DNA of 64,000 nucleotides from Blastococcus capsensis (GCF_030165005.1 NZ_JASNNW010000007.1:124001-188000), one strand, 5' to 3'. Counted from the first letter of the stretch, positions 53,992 through 63,145 are shown. Program-made: numbers and translations. The notes: generated from the sequence alone by a model not told the origin.

Positions 53992-54500
53992 CCTCTGCCG
54001 CCCCCGGCAGCACCAGGGAGCAGGGCCGCTCCGAGTTCGGAGTGGCCCTGTTCCTCGGCGCGCTCGGCGTCCTCGTCATCGTCCAGGCGCTGCTCCTGCC
54101 GGAGAGCCTGATCGTCCGGGGTCCGGTCGGACCCAAGGCGGTGCCCCTGGTCGTGGGAACCCTGCTGGTGATCGTCGCCGTCGTGCTGGCCGTCGACATC
54201 GCGCGTGGTGGGCGCGGCGAGCCCGAGGGCGGCGAGGACGTCGACCTGACCGGCCGCAGCGACTGGGCCACCATGGCACTCCTGGTCGCGGCGTTCGCGG
54301 CCAACGCGCTGCTCATCGAGAGCTTGGGCTGGCCGATCTCGGGCGCGATCCTCTTCTGGGGAGCCGCCTTCGCACTCGGCAGCCGGCACTACGTCAGGGA
54401 CGTGGTGATCGCGCTCGTGCTGTCGGTCGGCAGCTGGTACCTGTTCGTCCTCGGGCTGGGCATCGCCCTCCCGGTCGGCGTGCTGCGGGGGATCCTCTGA
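53988..54500 (+). CDS. tctB: Tripartite tricarboxylate transporter small membrane subunit
   Basis: 170 residues with four predicted TM helices ([39 protein letters not shown]; others), the TctB layout, and a charged loop of about 20 residues. GTG overlaps the tctC stop. Works as a complex with TctA. Confidence 0.9.
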   Translation: MTSAAPGSTREQGRSEFGVALFLGALGVLVIVQALLLPESLIVRGPVGPKAVPLVVGTLLVIVAVVLAVDIARGGRGEPEGGEDVDLTGRSDWATMALLVAAFAANALLIESLGWPISGAILFWGAAFALGSRHYVRDVVIALVLSVGSWYLFVLGLGIALPVGVLRGIL

Positions 54501-56095
54501 TGGGCGCGCTCGGCGAACTGCTCAACGGGTTCGGCACCGCCCTGTCCCCCGAGAACCTCCTGTACGCCTTCCTCGGCGTGCTGCTGGGCACCGCCATCGG
54601 GGTCCTGCCCGGCATCGGGCCGGCCATGACGCTCGCCCTGCTGCTCCCGCTGACCTACGCCCTGCCGGTGACCAGCGCGTTGATCATGTTCGCCGGCATC
54701 TACTACGGCGGCATGTACGGCGGGTCCACCACCTCGATCCTGCTGAACACGCCCGGCGAGAGCGCGTCGGTGGTCACCGCCATCGAGGGCAACCGGATGG
54801 CCAAACGGGGGCGGGCGGCCCAGGCGCTGGCCACCGCCGCCATCGGGTCGTTCGTCGCCGGCACCATCGCGACGCTGCTGCTGGCGTTGCTGGCGCCGAC
54901 CGTCGCGGAGATCGCGCTCCTCATCGGTCCGGCGGACTTCTTCGCCATCATCGTCCTGGCCTTCATCGCGGTGACGTCCGTGCTCGGCAGCTCCCGGGTG
55001 CGCGGCCTCGCCGCCCTGGGACTCGGCTTGACGATCGGCCTGGTCGGGATCGACGCGACCTCGGGTCAGCAGCGGCTGACCTTCGGCATCCCCGAGCTGG
55101 CCGACGGCATCGACATCGTGATCGTCGCGGTCGGGCTGTTCGCCGTCGGCGAGGCCCTGTGGACCGCCGCGCACCTGCGCCGGGCACCGATCCAGATCAT
55201 CCCCGTCGGCAGCGGCCACATGAGCCGCGACGACTGGCGGCGGTCCTGGAAGCCGTGGCTGCGCGGCACCGCGATCGGCTTTCCCTTCGGCGCCGTTCCG
55301 GCCGGCGGGGCGGAGATCCCCACCTTCCTCTCCTACGTCACCGAGCGGAAGCTCTCCAAGCACCCCGAGGAGTTCGGGCACGGCGCCATCGAGGGCGTGG
55401 CCGGACCGGAGGCCACCAACAACGCCTCGGCCGCGGGCGGCCTGGTCCCCCTGCTGACACTCGGACTCCCGACGACCGCCACCGCCGCGATCCTGCTGGT
55501 CGCCATCCAGACCTACGGCATCGAGCCGGGACCGCGGCTGTTCGACACCGAGCCCGAACTCGTGTGGGGCCTGATCGCCAGCCTCTTCATCGGCAACACG
55601 ATGCTGCTCGTGCTCAACCTCCCCCTGGCACCGCTGTGGGCACGGCTGCTGCGGATCCCGCGTTCGTACCTCTACGCCGGGATCCTGTTCTTCTCCGCCC
55701 TGGGCGCGTACGCGGTCAACGCCTCGCCGTTCGACCTCTTCCTGCTCCTGGCGATCGGTGGCCTGGGCTTCATGATGCGGCGCTACGGGCTGCCGGTGCT
55801 GCCGGCGATCATCGGCGTCATCCTCGGGCCCTTCGCCGAGGAGCGGCTGCGCACCGCGCTGCAGATCAGCGACGGGGACCTCGGCGGGCTCGTCACCCCG
55901 CTCTCGGTGACCGTCTACGTGATCGTCGTGCTCGTCCTGCTCTGGCCGCTGGTCCGCCGGCTGCTGCCCGGCAAGGCCGCGGTGCCCGTCCTCTCCGAGG
56001 CAGCGCACGAGGTCGAGGAGTCGCACTCCCACCACGGGCTGACCGAGTCCGTGTCGGCCGAGCGGGGCGTCGGCGGCGAGGACCGGACGCCCTGA
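54500..56095 (+). CDS. tctA: Tripartite tricarboxylate transporter large membrane subunit
   Basis: 531 residues, about 11-12 TM helices. Signature [17 protein letters not shown] and the second, mirrored [47 protein letters not shown] and [16 protein letters not shown] are conserved in TctA. ATG overlaps the tctB stop as TGATG. Last gene of the transporter operon. Confidence 0.95.
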   Translation: MGALGELLNGFGTALSPENLLYAFLGVLLGTAIGVLPGIGPAMTLALLLPLTYALPVTSALIMFAGIYYGGMYGGSTTSILLNTPGESASVVTAIEGNRMAKRGRAAQALATAAIGSFVAGTIATLLLALLAPTVAEIALLIGPADFFAIIVLAFIAVTSVLGSSRVRGLAALGLGLTIGLVGIDATSGQQRLTFGIPELADGIDIVIVAVGLFAVGEALWTAAHLRRAPIQIIPVGSGHMSRDDWRRSWKPWLRGTAIGFPFGAVPAGGAEIPTFLSYVTERKLSKHPEEFGHGAIEGVAGPEATNNASAAGGLVPLLTLGLPTTATAAILLVAIQTYGIEPGPRLFDTEPELVWGLIASLFIGNTMLLVLNLPLAPLWARLLRIPRSYLYAGILFFSALGAYAVNASPFDLFLLLAIGGLGFMMRRYGLPVLPAIIGVILGPFAEERLRTALQISDGDLGGLVTPLSVTVYVIVVLVLLWPLVRRLLPGKAAVPVLSEAAHEVEESHSHHGLTESVSAERGVGGEDRTP

Positions 56096-56103
56096 GCTCC
56101 GCT

Positions 56104-56137
56104 GCCGGGGAGGGCGCGTGCACCCGCCCTCCCCGGC
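56104..56137. terminator. Hairpin between convergent tctA and SDR genes
   Basis: Perfect 13-bp arms (56104-56116 GCCGGGGAGGGCG; 56125-56137) with an 8-base loop. GC-rich and symmetrical, so it can stop transcripts from both sides. No T-tract. Confidence 0.7.
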
Positions 56138-56143
56138 CGTCGC

Positions 56144-57043
56144 TCACCGGGCGGCCGAGCGCCCGTCGACGGCGTTGCCGGCCGGATTGGACCGGAAGAC
56201 GTTGCCCTCGGTGGGGCCGACCGGCTCGTCGGCCATCGCCAGCCGCCGCAGCAGCGGCTCGACCAGCAGGTCGTAGACGCCGGGCAGCAGCCGGAAACCG
56301 GCGGTGATCAGCGGGTTGAGCAGCCCCGCCTGCACGACGCGCCGGGGCCGGTCCAGCGTCGAGAGGATGATGCCGGCCGCCCGCTGCGCCGAGTAGACGG
56401 GCGGCGGGGGTGACCCGTGGACCCCGGCGTACGTGGCTGCCTGCACGTAGATGGGCGTGTCGACCCCACCGGGCTGCACGATGGAGACCGAGATGCCGGG
56501 CTCGTCCCGGGTCTCCTGCTGCAGCACCCGCGCCAGCGCCAGCTGCCCCCACTTGGCGACGGTGTAGCTGCCCAGCAGCGGGGTCGTCACGGTGCCGAGG
56601 AGCGAGTTCACGATCACCAGGTGTCCGGCGTGCTGCCGGCGGAACACCGGGAGCACCTGCCGGGCCACCGTCGCCGTGCCGTTCAGCGACGTGGCGACGA
56701 CCCGCTCGTAGACCTCCTTGGGCACGTCCTCGATCCGGCCGTAGGCCATCACCTGGGCGGAGTGCACGACGACGTCGAGCCGGCCGAACTCCGCCACCGT
56801 CGCGGCGACGACCCCCGCGACGGCCTCCTCGTCGAGCACGTCGGCCGGGCAGACCCGCACCGCGGCCGCCCCCGCGGCTCGCACCTCCTCCGCGGCCTCC
56901 TCCAGCGACTCCCGTCCGCGGGCGACCAGCACCACACGGGCGCCGCGCTCGCCGAGCTGCACCGCGGTGGCCCGGCCGATGCCGCTGGAGGCGCCGGTGA
57001 CCAGGGCGGTGAGCGGGCGTCGGGTGCCCTCGGGGATCGACAC
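56144..57043 (-). CDS. SDR-family oxidoreductase
   Basis: 299 residues. TGASSGIGRA, ADVLDEEAV, the NSLLG Ser and SYTVAKWGQL (Tyr/Lys). A C-terminal extension with many basic residues and hydrophobic ITAGFRLLPGVYDLLV may attach it to membrane. GTG start with GAGGAG. Substrate unknown. Confidence 0.87.
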   Translation of the reverse strand: MSIPEGTRRPLTALVTGASSGIGRATAVQLGERGARVVLVARGRESLEEAAEEVRAAGAAAVRVCPADVLDEEAVAGVVAATVAEFGRLDVVVHSAQVMAYGRIEDVPKEVYERVVATSLNGTATVARQVLPVFRRQHAGHLVIVNSLLGTVTTPLLGSYTVAKWGQLALARVLQQETRDEPGISVSIVQPGGVDTPIYVQAATYAGVHGSPPPPVYSAQRAAGIILSTLDRPRRVVQAGLLNPLITAGFRLLPGVYDLLVEPLLRRLAMADEPVGPTEGNVFRSNPAGNAVDGRSAAR

Positions 57044-57102
57044 GGGTTCTCCTCGCCAGCAGAGGGGCGCCGCATCCCCGGCCGCCCGATGTCGGTCGCG
57101 CA

Positions 57103-57513
57103 CTACCCGGTCGTGCCGCCGGTCATGCCGTCGAGCCGGGCCAGACACGCCAGCAGCCAGCCCGGACCGACCCGGTCGGCCCGGTCGGGCAGCCGCGCCC
57201 GCAGCCCCCGGTCGGCGGTCACCACCAGCGTCGGGGAGTCGAGCTCCGCCACCGCTGCGACCAGCGCGTCGTCGCCGCTGCCGGGCGCCCGCACCACCGG
57301 GACGCCGTCCGGCGCCGCCACATCCCGCGCCGCCCCCTCCACGACGGCCACGACGCCGGTGCAGGTCAGCGGCGTGCCCTCCGGCCCCTCGACGGTGGCA
57401 CCCGGCAGCCCGGCCAGCCGGCCCAGCAGCCGGCCGGCGGCCCCGGCCCGGTCCCGCCACCAGCCGTCGGGACGGCTGCCCACCACGTTGGCGACATCCA
57501 CCACGACGAGCAC
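57103..57513 (-). CDS. PIN/NYN-like domain protein
   Basis: 136 residues. MLVVVDVANVVGSRPDGWW is the YacP/NYN-type opening with an acidic Asp-Asn site; DDALVAAV and LVVTADRGLRARL supply the other acidic residues. Possible RNase. GTG start; 39 bp divergent from the DUF2277 gene. Confidence 0.7.
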   Translation of the reverse strand: MLVVVDVANVVGSRPDGWWRDRAGAAGRLLGRLAGLPGATVEGPEGTPLTCTGVVAVVEGAARDVAAPDGVPVVRAPGSGDDALVAAVAELDSPTLVVTADRGLRARLPDRADRVGPGWLLACLARLDGMTGGTTG

Positions 57514-57551
57514 CGCGCTCCCCCCTCCCCCCGACTCCTACGCTGCGGCGC

Positions 57552-57821
57552 ATGTGCCGCAACATCCGCCCGCTGGCCCATTTCGAGCCGCCCGCCGCGG
57601 ACGACGAGATCCGCGCTGCCGCGCTGCAGTACGTCCGCAAGATCAGCGGTACGGCCAAGCCGTCGCGGGCCAACGGCGAGGCGTTCGACCGCGCGGTGGC
57701 CGAGGTGGCCGCCGCCTCGGCCCGGCTGCTGGAGAGCCTGGTGACCACGGCACCGCCCAAGGACCGGGAGGTCGAGGCGGCCAAGGCGCGGGCCCGGTCA
57801 GCCGCCCGCTTCGGCAGCTGA
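57552..57821 (+). CDS. DUF2277 family protein
   Basis: 89 residues. MCRNIRPLAHFEPPA and LQYVRKISGTAKPSRAN are near-invariant in DUF2277, with the catalytic-looking Cys2. Function unknown. ATG with no clear Shine-Dalgarno sequence. Confidence 0.92.
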   Translation: MCRNIRPLAHFEPPAADDEIRAAALQYVRKISGTAKPSRANGEAFDRAVAEVAAASARLLESLVTTAPPKDREVEAAKARARSAARFGS

Positions 57822-57839
57822 CCGCCGGCCCGTCGTCGG

Positions 57840-58085
57840 TCAGTTCTCCGACGCCGGCCCGATGTCGTGCGGGTCGGGCGTGCGGAACGGCGGTTCCTCC
57901 GGCGGGTCGGTCTGCGCGTCGCCTCCCTCGGCCGGTGGGCGGGTCGCCTCGGCGGGACGGTCGGGTTCCTCCCCGGCGGGGCCGTATCCCTCCGCGGGTG
58001 GGGGTGCGCCAGGCCCCGGGTCAGCGGCGGGGATGCCGTCGTCAGGACGGCCGAGGTGCGGTTCGAACGGGCTCGACATCGACAT
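57840..58085 (-). CDS. Proline-rich hypothetical protein
   Basis: 81 residues from ATG 58085 (MSMSSPFEPH). Nearly all Pro, Gly, Asp and Glu, so probably disordered. No motif. Codon use fits the surroundings. Longer starts upstream exist but are less convincing. Confidence 0.45.
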   Translation of the reverse strand: MSMSSPFEPHLGRPDDGIPAADPGPGAPPPAEGYGPAGEEPDRPAEATRPPAEGGDAQTDPPEEPPFRTPDPHDIGPASEN

Positions 58086-58203
58086 GGTCCGGTCCCTACC
58101 CCGCGACGGCGTCCGCATCCCATCCGGCTCGCGGGCGGTCCGCTGCCGCACCATGTCGGGCCGGGTGCCCGACGGCCAGGAGAGGGTCACCTAACCTGCA
58201 GGG

Positions 58204-59652
58204 GTGACGACTGCGACGGAGGTGGGGTCGCCGGCCGGCTCGCGGACGGATGCCGGAGCCGAAGCAGGGGCGCCCTGGTCGCCGGTCGAGCTGCTGCCCG
58301 CGCTCCTCGTCGCCGTCCTGGGCGTCGTGCTGCTCGCCCCCGGGCACGGCCTGTGGTTCGACGAGCTCTTCACCGCCGAGGTGGGCCGACTGCCGCTGGG
58401 CGACATCCTCACCGCGATCACCACCGGAGTGGGTACCACCAGCTACCTGGCCGACGTCCCGCCGTCGTACAACGCCCCCTACTACCTCGTCATGTACGTG
58501 TGGCACGCCGTCCCGGGGCTGGGCGGGGACACGTCGCTGCGGGTGCTCTCCCTCCTGGCCACGGCGGGTGGGCTCACCCTGGCCACCCGGGCGCTCACCC
58601 GCCTCGCCGGCCGGGGCACCGGCCTCCTCGCGGGCCTCGTCCTCGCGGCGAACCCGCTGGTGCTCGAGCAGGCCGTGGAGGCGCGCAGCTACGGGCTGGC
58701 CGTGCTCGCCACCGGGGCGACGGCGCTCGGGCTGGCCCGCTGGCTGCAGGAGGCGCCCCGGGGACTGCTGCTGTTCGGGCTCGCCGGGGCCGGCATGGGG
58801 CTGGCTCATTGGTACGCGGTCACCGTGCTCGCCGCCTTCGTCACCGCGGCGGTGCTGCTGCGGCGCCGCCGCGCGATCCCGGTCGTGCTCACCGGGGCGC
58901 TGGCCGCCCTGCCGCCCGTGGGTTTCGTGGCCCTCGCGGTGCTCAACGGCACCGGTGCGCGCAACGCCGAGCACCTGCGCGACACCGACGGCGGGCTCGT
59001 CGGGATGGCCGCGGAGGCGTGGGCGGGCGGGCGCACCCCGCTGCTCTACCTCACCCTCGTGCTCGCGCTGGTCGGCGCGGTCCGCGCCCGCGGTGCCCGC
59101 GTCGTCGCCACCAGCTGGGTGGTGGTGCCGCTGCTGCTGCTGCTCGCCGCCGAGCTCGTGCGGCCGGTCTTCCTCCCCCGCTACCTGCTGGCCGGCCTGC
59201 TGGGGCTGGGCGTGCTCGCTGCCGCGGGGGCGATGTCCCTGCCGCGCGTGGCCCGGGTGCCGGTCGCGGCCGTGCTGGTCGGCTGCTCGCTGCTCGCCGC
59301 CGCGCCGCTGGCGGAGCGGGGACCGCGCGAGCGGGCCGACGAGGTCGTGGCGCTCCTGACCGAGCTGCACGAGGCCGGCGAGCCGATCGTCGCCGCCGAC
59401 CAGCGCTCGGCGATCGGCCTGGACCACTACGTGCGCACGTCCGCCCCGCAGCTGCGGCCCGACGTCGTCCTCCCCCCGGACGACGCCCCGGCCGACGCGG
59501 ACCGGGTGTGGCTGGTCCGCCGCATCGTCCGCGGCGAGCCGATACCCACCGACGACGACGCGATCCTGCGGGACGCCGGCCTGCGCATGGTCCGGCAGTA
59601 CGAGTTCCCCGCGGACAAGACGTTCCTGGCCCTCCAGACGTGGGCGCGCTGA
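58204..59652 (+). CDS. GT-C-type membrane glycosyltransferase (mannosyltransferase-like)
   Basis: 482 residues with about ten TM helices. The first extracytoplasmic loop carries the GT-C acidic motif (LWFDELFTAEV), and the YNAPYY and EARSYGLAVL segments resemble PMT/ArnT-like enzymes that use polyprenyl-phosphate sugars. The last 130 residues are soluble and extracytoplasmic. GTG start; TAACCT ends 6 bases before it, a leaderless-type layout. Convergent with a polyprenyl-phosphate-type GT2, a possible donor supplier. Confidence 0.85.
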   Translation: MTTATEVGSPAGSRTDAGAEAGAPWSPVELLPALLVAVLGVVLLAPGHGLWFDELFTAEVGRLPLGDILTAITTGVGTTSYLADVPPSYNAPYYLVMYVWHAVPGLGGDTSLRVLSLLATAGGLTLATRALTRLAGRGTGLLAGLVLAANPLVLEQAVEARSYGLAVLATGATALGLARWLQEAPRGLLLFGLAGAGMGLAHWYAVTVLAAFVTAAVLLRRRRAIPVVLTGALAALPPVGFVALAVLNGTGARNAEHLRDTDGGLVGMAAEAWAGGRTPLLYLTLVLALVGAVRARGARVVATSWVVVPLLLLLAAELVRPVFLPRYLLAGLLGLGVLAAAGAMSLPRVARVPVAAVLVGCSLLAAAPLAERGPRERADEVVALLTELHEAGEPIVAADQRSAIGLDHYVRTSAPQLRPDVVLPPDDAPADADRVWLVRRIVRGEPIPTDDDAILRDAGLRMVRQYEFPADKTFLALQTWAR

Positions 59653-59662
59653 GCCCTTCCGT

Positions 59663-60361
59663 TCAGCGGCGGGCGCGCAGCGCCCAGGACAGCGACCGGG
59701 CCGACTGCCGCAGCCGCGCACCGGGCGTCCAGGCCGACCGCCCGACCGGACGCTGGTCCCGGACCACCGGCACGCTGGTCGTCGTCCGGCCGGACCGGCC
59801 GACGGCGAGGACCACGCTGGGCGCGCCGCGCTGCTCCACCGCCGCCACGACGGCGGCGCGCACGGCCGGGCCCATGGCGAGGAAGGCGCCGGCGTCCGGG
59901 GGCAGCCCGGTGAGCGCGGCGGCCACCCGCCGGTGCAGCGTGCCGGTGGCGCGGCGCAGCGGGGACTCGTAGCGACCGCGCCGGCCGGCGAAGACCGCCG
60001 CCACGTCGCCGGCGGCCAGCCGGTCCAGCAGCAGCGGGACGGCCTCCGGCGGGTCCTGCAGGTCGGCGTCCAGGCACACCCACACGTCCGCGTCGGGCTC
60101 CTCCGCGAGCCCCCGGGCCAGCGCGGCGTGCTGACCGACGTTGACCGTCAGCCCGGTGACCGCGATCCGCCCGTCCCGCGCGGCCAGCTCGCGGGCGACC
60201 CGGGCGCTGTCGTCCGGGGAGGCGTCGATGACCAGCCGCAGCCGCCAGTCCCGGCCGGGAAGCGCGGCGGCCAGCCGGTCGGCGAGCTCGGGCAGGGTTG
60301 CCTCGTTCCCGTACACCGGCACGACCACGGCCACCCGCGACCCGGTGCCCGCGTCGCTCAC
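59663..60361 (-). CDS. GT2-family glycosyltransferase, polyprenyl-phosphate type
   Basis: 232 residues. VAVVVPVYGNEATLPEL and VCLDADLQDPPEAVPLL; DADLQDPPE is the hallmark of DPM1/GtrB-like enzymes that load a sugar on polyprenyl phosphate. Lacks the C-terminal TM helices of GtrB, so it is a soluble DPM1-like form. GTG overlaps the epimerase stop. Third gene of the iron-box operon. Confidence 0.88.
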   Translation of the reverse strand: MSDAGTGSRVAVVVPVYGNEATLPELADRLAAALPGRDWRLRLVIDASPDDSARVARELAARDGRIAVTGLTVNVGQHAALARGLAEEPDADVWVCLDADLQDPPEAVPLLLDRLAAGDVAAVFAGRRGRYESPLRRATGTLHRRVAAALTGLPPDAGAFLAMGPAVRAAVVAAVEQRGAPSVVLAVGRSGRTTTSVPVVRDQRPVGRSAWTPGARLRQSARSLSWALRARR

Positions 60362-61209
60362 CCGGCCGCCCAGGTACGTGCCAACCCCTCGGCGAGGTCG
60401 ACCGTCGGCGACCAGCCGAGCAGCCGGCGGGCCAGCGCCGGGTCGCAGACCCAGTCCGCGGTGTCCCAGCCACGGCCGGGGTGCGCGCCCGGCACGGTCG
60501 CGATCGGCCGTCCGGTGACCCGCTCGGCGACCGCCACGAGCTCCTCGGTGCTGGTCTGCACGCCGGTGCCGATGTTGAGCACCACGCCCGGCGGCAGGCC
60601 GTCGTCCACGGCGGCCCGGAGGCACGCGTCGACGACGTCACCCACCCAGACCCAGTCCCGCCGGCTCAGCCGGGCGGGCAGGTCGACGGTGCCCCCGTCG
60701 CGGGCCGCGGCCATCACCACCGGGACCAGCCGGGTGGGGTGGTCGCCGGGCCCGTAGACCTGGAAGGCGCGCAGCACCGCGGCCCGGATGCCCCGCTCGG
60801 CGGCGGCCGCCTGGAGGAGCAGCGAGCCGGCCGCCTTGGTGGCGCCGAAGAAGCCGCGCGGTTCCAGGGGCGCGTCCTCCGCCAGGGGGCGGGAGGCGGC
60901 GGCGTACTCGGTCGACGAGCCCAGCCGGACCACGGTGCGGCAGCGATCGGGCAGCGCGTCGACCAGCCAGGGGCTGGTGTTGACCGCCACCGTGGCCGCC
61001 CGTTCGGCCGGCGTGCCCTTGGCCCGCCCTGCGGCGAGGCTGAACGCGACGTCGGGGTCGGCCGCCCGCACCGCGGCCGCAGCGGCGACCGGATCGGCGA
61101 GGTCGACGTCGCGGCGGGTCAGGCCCGTGACCTGCCAGCCCTCGTGCTGCAGCCGTGCCACCAGGTGCCGCCCGACGAAGCCGCCGGCACCGGTCACCAG
61201 TGCTCTCAC
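60358..61209 (-). CDS. NAD-dependent epimerase/dehydratase (extended SDR)
   Basis: 283 residues. GAGGFVGRHL for NAD; the active-site Ser/Thr (GSSTEY, 98-100) and Lys125 are present, but the YxxxK Tyr is Phe121 (GFFGATKAA). Without the Tyr the normal hydride/proton relay should be weak or absent. C-terminal sugar-nucleotide binding region looks intact (VYGPGDHPTRL, DWVWVGDVV). GTG start; overlaps both neighbours by 4 bp. Confidence 0.88.
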   Translation of the reverse strand: MRALVTGAGGFVGRHLVARLQHEGWQVTGLTRRDVDLADPVAAAAAVRAADPDVAFSLAAGRAKGTPAERAATVAVNTSPWLVDALPDRCRTVVRLGSSTEYAAASRPLAEDAPLEPRGFFGATKAAGSLLLQAAAAERGIRAAVLRAFQVYGPGDHPTRLVPVVMAAARDGGTVDLPARLSRRDWVWVGDVVDACLRAAVDDGLPPGVVLNIGTGVQTSTEELVAVAERVTGRPIATVPGAHPGRGWDTADWVCDPALARRLLGWSPTVDLAEGLARTWAAG

Positions 61210-62000
61210 GCCGGCTGCGCCACCTGGGCCCCGGGCAGCCCGGCGACGGCCGCGGCGAACGCATCCCGGAGCTCCAGGGCCCGCTCGGCGTCGGCGCGGC
61301 GCAGCTCGTCCAGCCCGGCGAGCAGCCGGGGCACCTCGACGAAGGGGTCGCGACCGGCCATGTCGGCGGTGAACGCACGGCGCAGGAAGGTGAATCGAGC
61401 ACCGATCCGCACCAGCTCGGCGGCCAGCAGGTCCCCCGCCAGCGGGAAGCCGTGCCCGGGCAGCGTCAGGCCGCCCACCCCGAACGGCATCGGTACCTGC
61501 GCCCGCACGTCGTCGACCGTGCCGTCGACGAGCGGCCGGAACAGCTCGGTGGACCGGCGGTCGATGCGCAGGTCGTTGAGCCCCACGTAGATCCGGGCGA
61601 GCGGCCGCCGGACGAGCTCGCCCACCCGGTCGACGGCGTCCTGGGTCTCGACGAGGATGCCCAGGGGGATGCGGCCGGCGACGACGTCCAGTGCCCGGTC
61701 GACCTCCTCGGCCGACCGCACCATGGGCAGGAGCAGTTCGTCGGCCCCGCGGTCGACCGCCTCGGCGACCTCCTCGGCGGTCCACGGCCCCAGGCCGTTG
61801 ATCCGGCAGAGCAGCCGGCCGGGGGTGGCCGCCCGCACCCGCGACAGGTCCGCAGGGGTGTCGGCGTTGATCTGCGTACCCTCACCCGCTTGGCGGTGCA
61901 GCTTGCCGCGCCGCTCCCAGTCGACGACGAGCCCTGCCGCACCCGCGGCGACCACGTCGCGGCCCCAGGCGGCGTCGGTGGTGAACAGGAACAGATCCAT
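61206..62000 (-). CDS. HpcH/HpaI (CitE-like) aldolase/lyase family protein
   Basis: 264 residues of a TIM barrel: GLVVDWERRGK near the N-terminus, LLPMVRSAEEV, ILVETQDAV (Glu119) and YVGLNDLRID (Asp143) provide the metal ligands for a pyruvate- or acetyl-CoA-type carbonyl. No Shine-Dalgarno before the ATG; the iron box and -10 lie directly upstream. It may condense or cleave a ketoacid used by the epimerase product, but the reaction is not known. Confidence 0.85.
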   Translation of the reverse strand: MDLFLFTTDAAWGRDVVAAGAAGLVVDWERRGKLHRQAGEGTQINADTPADLSRVRAATPGRLLCRINGLGPWTAEEVAEAVDRGADELLLPMVRSAEEVDRALDVVAGRIPLGILVETQDAVDRVGELVRRPLARIYVGLNDLRIDRRSTELFRPLVDGTVDDVRAQVPMPFGVGGLTLPGHGFPLAGDLLAAELVRIGARFTFLRRAFTADMAGRDPFVEVPRLLAGLDELRRADAERALELRDAFAAAVAGLPGAQVAQPA

Positions 62001-62005
62001 GCCGG

Positions 62006-62024
62006 GTAGCTTAGGCTCTCCTAA
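62006..62024 (-). promoter_or_regulatory. IdeR/DtxR iron box overlapping a leaderless-type promoter
   Basis: Minus-strand TTAGGAGAGCCTAAGCTAC matches the 19-base consensus TTAGGTTAGSCTAACCTAA at 15 positions. The -10-like TAAGCT inside it ends 7 bases before the ATG at 62000, so a repressor would cover the promoter. It also overlaps the last codon of the ABC ATPase gene. Strong sequence match; binding is inferred. Confidence 0.72.
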
Positions 62025-63145
62025 CTGATCGGCTCGACGGCCCGTCGGCGCGTCGGGCCCGCACCGGCGGGACCGACGACGACGGCCGGCCCGGCACCCC
62101 CCGCCGCATCGCCCGCGGCGGGGAAGGCGACGGCCGCACCGGACACCTCGATACCGACGTCCTGACCGACCGAGGGCAGGTCGGCGCCCTCCAGACGGGC
62201 GGTGACGGAGCACCCGCCGGGGAGGTCGAGGCGCACCCGGGAGTCGTGGCCGTAGAAGTCGACGCTCCGCACCCGTCCGCGCGGCACGGCGCCGACCGGA
62301 GGGACCAGCCGGAGCTGCTCCGGGCGCAGCAGGATGCGGGCCGGGCCCGGGACGGCGGCCCCCGTGACGACCAGGCTGCCCAGCACCGACTCCGCGCGCC
62401 CGTCCCGGACGTCGGCGGCCAGGACGACCGACTCCCCCACGAACGCGGCCACGTCGAGGTCCGCCGGGCGCTGGTAGAGGGTGCGCGGGTCGCTCAGCTG
62501 GACCAGCCGTCCCCCGCGCAGCACCGCGACCTGGTCGGCCATCGACAGCGCCTCCGCCTGGTCGTGGGTGACCAGCAACCCGGTGGCCCCGGCCGCGGTC
62601 AGCGCCGCGCTGACGGCCTGCCGGGTCTCCTCGCGGAGGGCGGCGTCGAGGGAGGAGAAGGGCTCGTCGAGCAGCACCAGGGAGGGCTCGGGCGCCAGCG
62701 CCCGGGCCAGCGCCACCCGCTGCTGCTGGCCGCCGGAGAGCTGGTGCGGCGACCGGTCGGACAGGGCGGCGTCCAGACCGACGAGGTCCAGCAGCTCGCG
62801 GACCCGGCCGGAGTCGCGCCGCTGCTGCCGGGGCAGGCCGAAGGTGATGTTGCCGGCCACGGACAGGTGCGGGAACAGGCCGCCCTCCTGCGGGACGAAC
62901 CCGATGCCGCGCTTGCGGGCGGGCACGCCCCTCCCCGCACCGGCCACGACGCGGTCGCCGAGGACGACGGTTCCGCTGTCGGGGTCGTCGAACCCGGCCA
63001 CCAACCGCAGCAGCGTCGTCTTGCCGCAGCCCGAGGGGCCCAGCAGGGCGACCAGGCCACCGGCCGGCACGTGCAGGTCCACCCCGGTGAGCACCGGGGT
63101 GGCACCGAAAGCCTTGGTCAGCGCGGTCACGGTGAGGGAGCTCAT
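62021..63145 (-). CDS. ABC transporter ATP-binding protein, iron/FbpC-like
   Basis: 374 residues. Walker A GPSGCGKTT, Q-loop PQEGGLFPHL, signature LSGGQQQRVALARAL, Walker B LVLLDEPFSSLD and H-loop VTHDQ; the C-terminal TOBE domain follows. Best fit is the FbpC/PotA group. ATG overlaps the permease stop by 4 bp. IdeR-box adjacency supports an iron role. Periplasmic binding protein gene must be beyond the window. Confidence 0.9.
   Translation of the reverse strand: MSSLTVTALTKAFGATPVLTGVDLHVPAGGLVALLGPSGCGKTTLLRLVAGFDDPDSGTVVLGDRVVAGAGRGVPARKRGIGFVPQEGGLFPHLSVAGNITFGLPRQQRRDSGRVRELLDLVGLDAALSDRSPHQLSGGQQQRVALARALAPEPSLVLLDEPFSSLDAALREETRQAVSAALTAAGATGLLVTHDQAEALSMADQVAVLRGGRLVQLSDPRTLYQRPADLDVAAFVGESVVLAADVRDGRAESVLGSLVVTGAAVPGPARILLRPEQLRLVPPVGAVPRGRVRSVDFYGHDSRVRLDLPGGCSVTARLEGADLPSVGQDVGIEVSGAAVAFPAAGDAAGGAGPAVVVGPAGAGPTRRRAVEPIS

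Noticed and set aside
54389-56035. Minus-strand open frame opposite tctA
   Set aside because: Asp/Gln/Gly-rich antisense of TctA codons; no motif.
59647-59668. CGCTGA/TCAGCG pair as a terminator between the GT-C and GT2 genes
   Set aside because: Six base pairs made from the two convergent stop-codon regions; too short to support.
62011-62016. Upstream AGGAG in the iron-box strand as Shine-Dalgarno for the aldolase gene
   Set aside because: The spacing of about 17 bases to the ATG is too long; the leaderless layout fits better.
61992-62100. Rho-independent terminator after the ABC ATPase gene
   Set aside because: No hairpin of meaningful length; the palindromic bases there are explained by the iron box.
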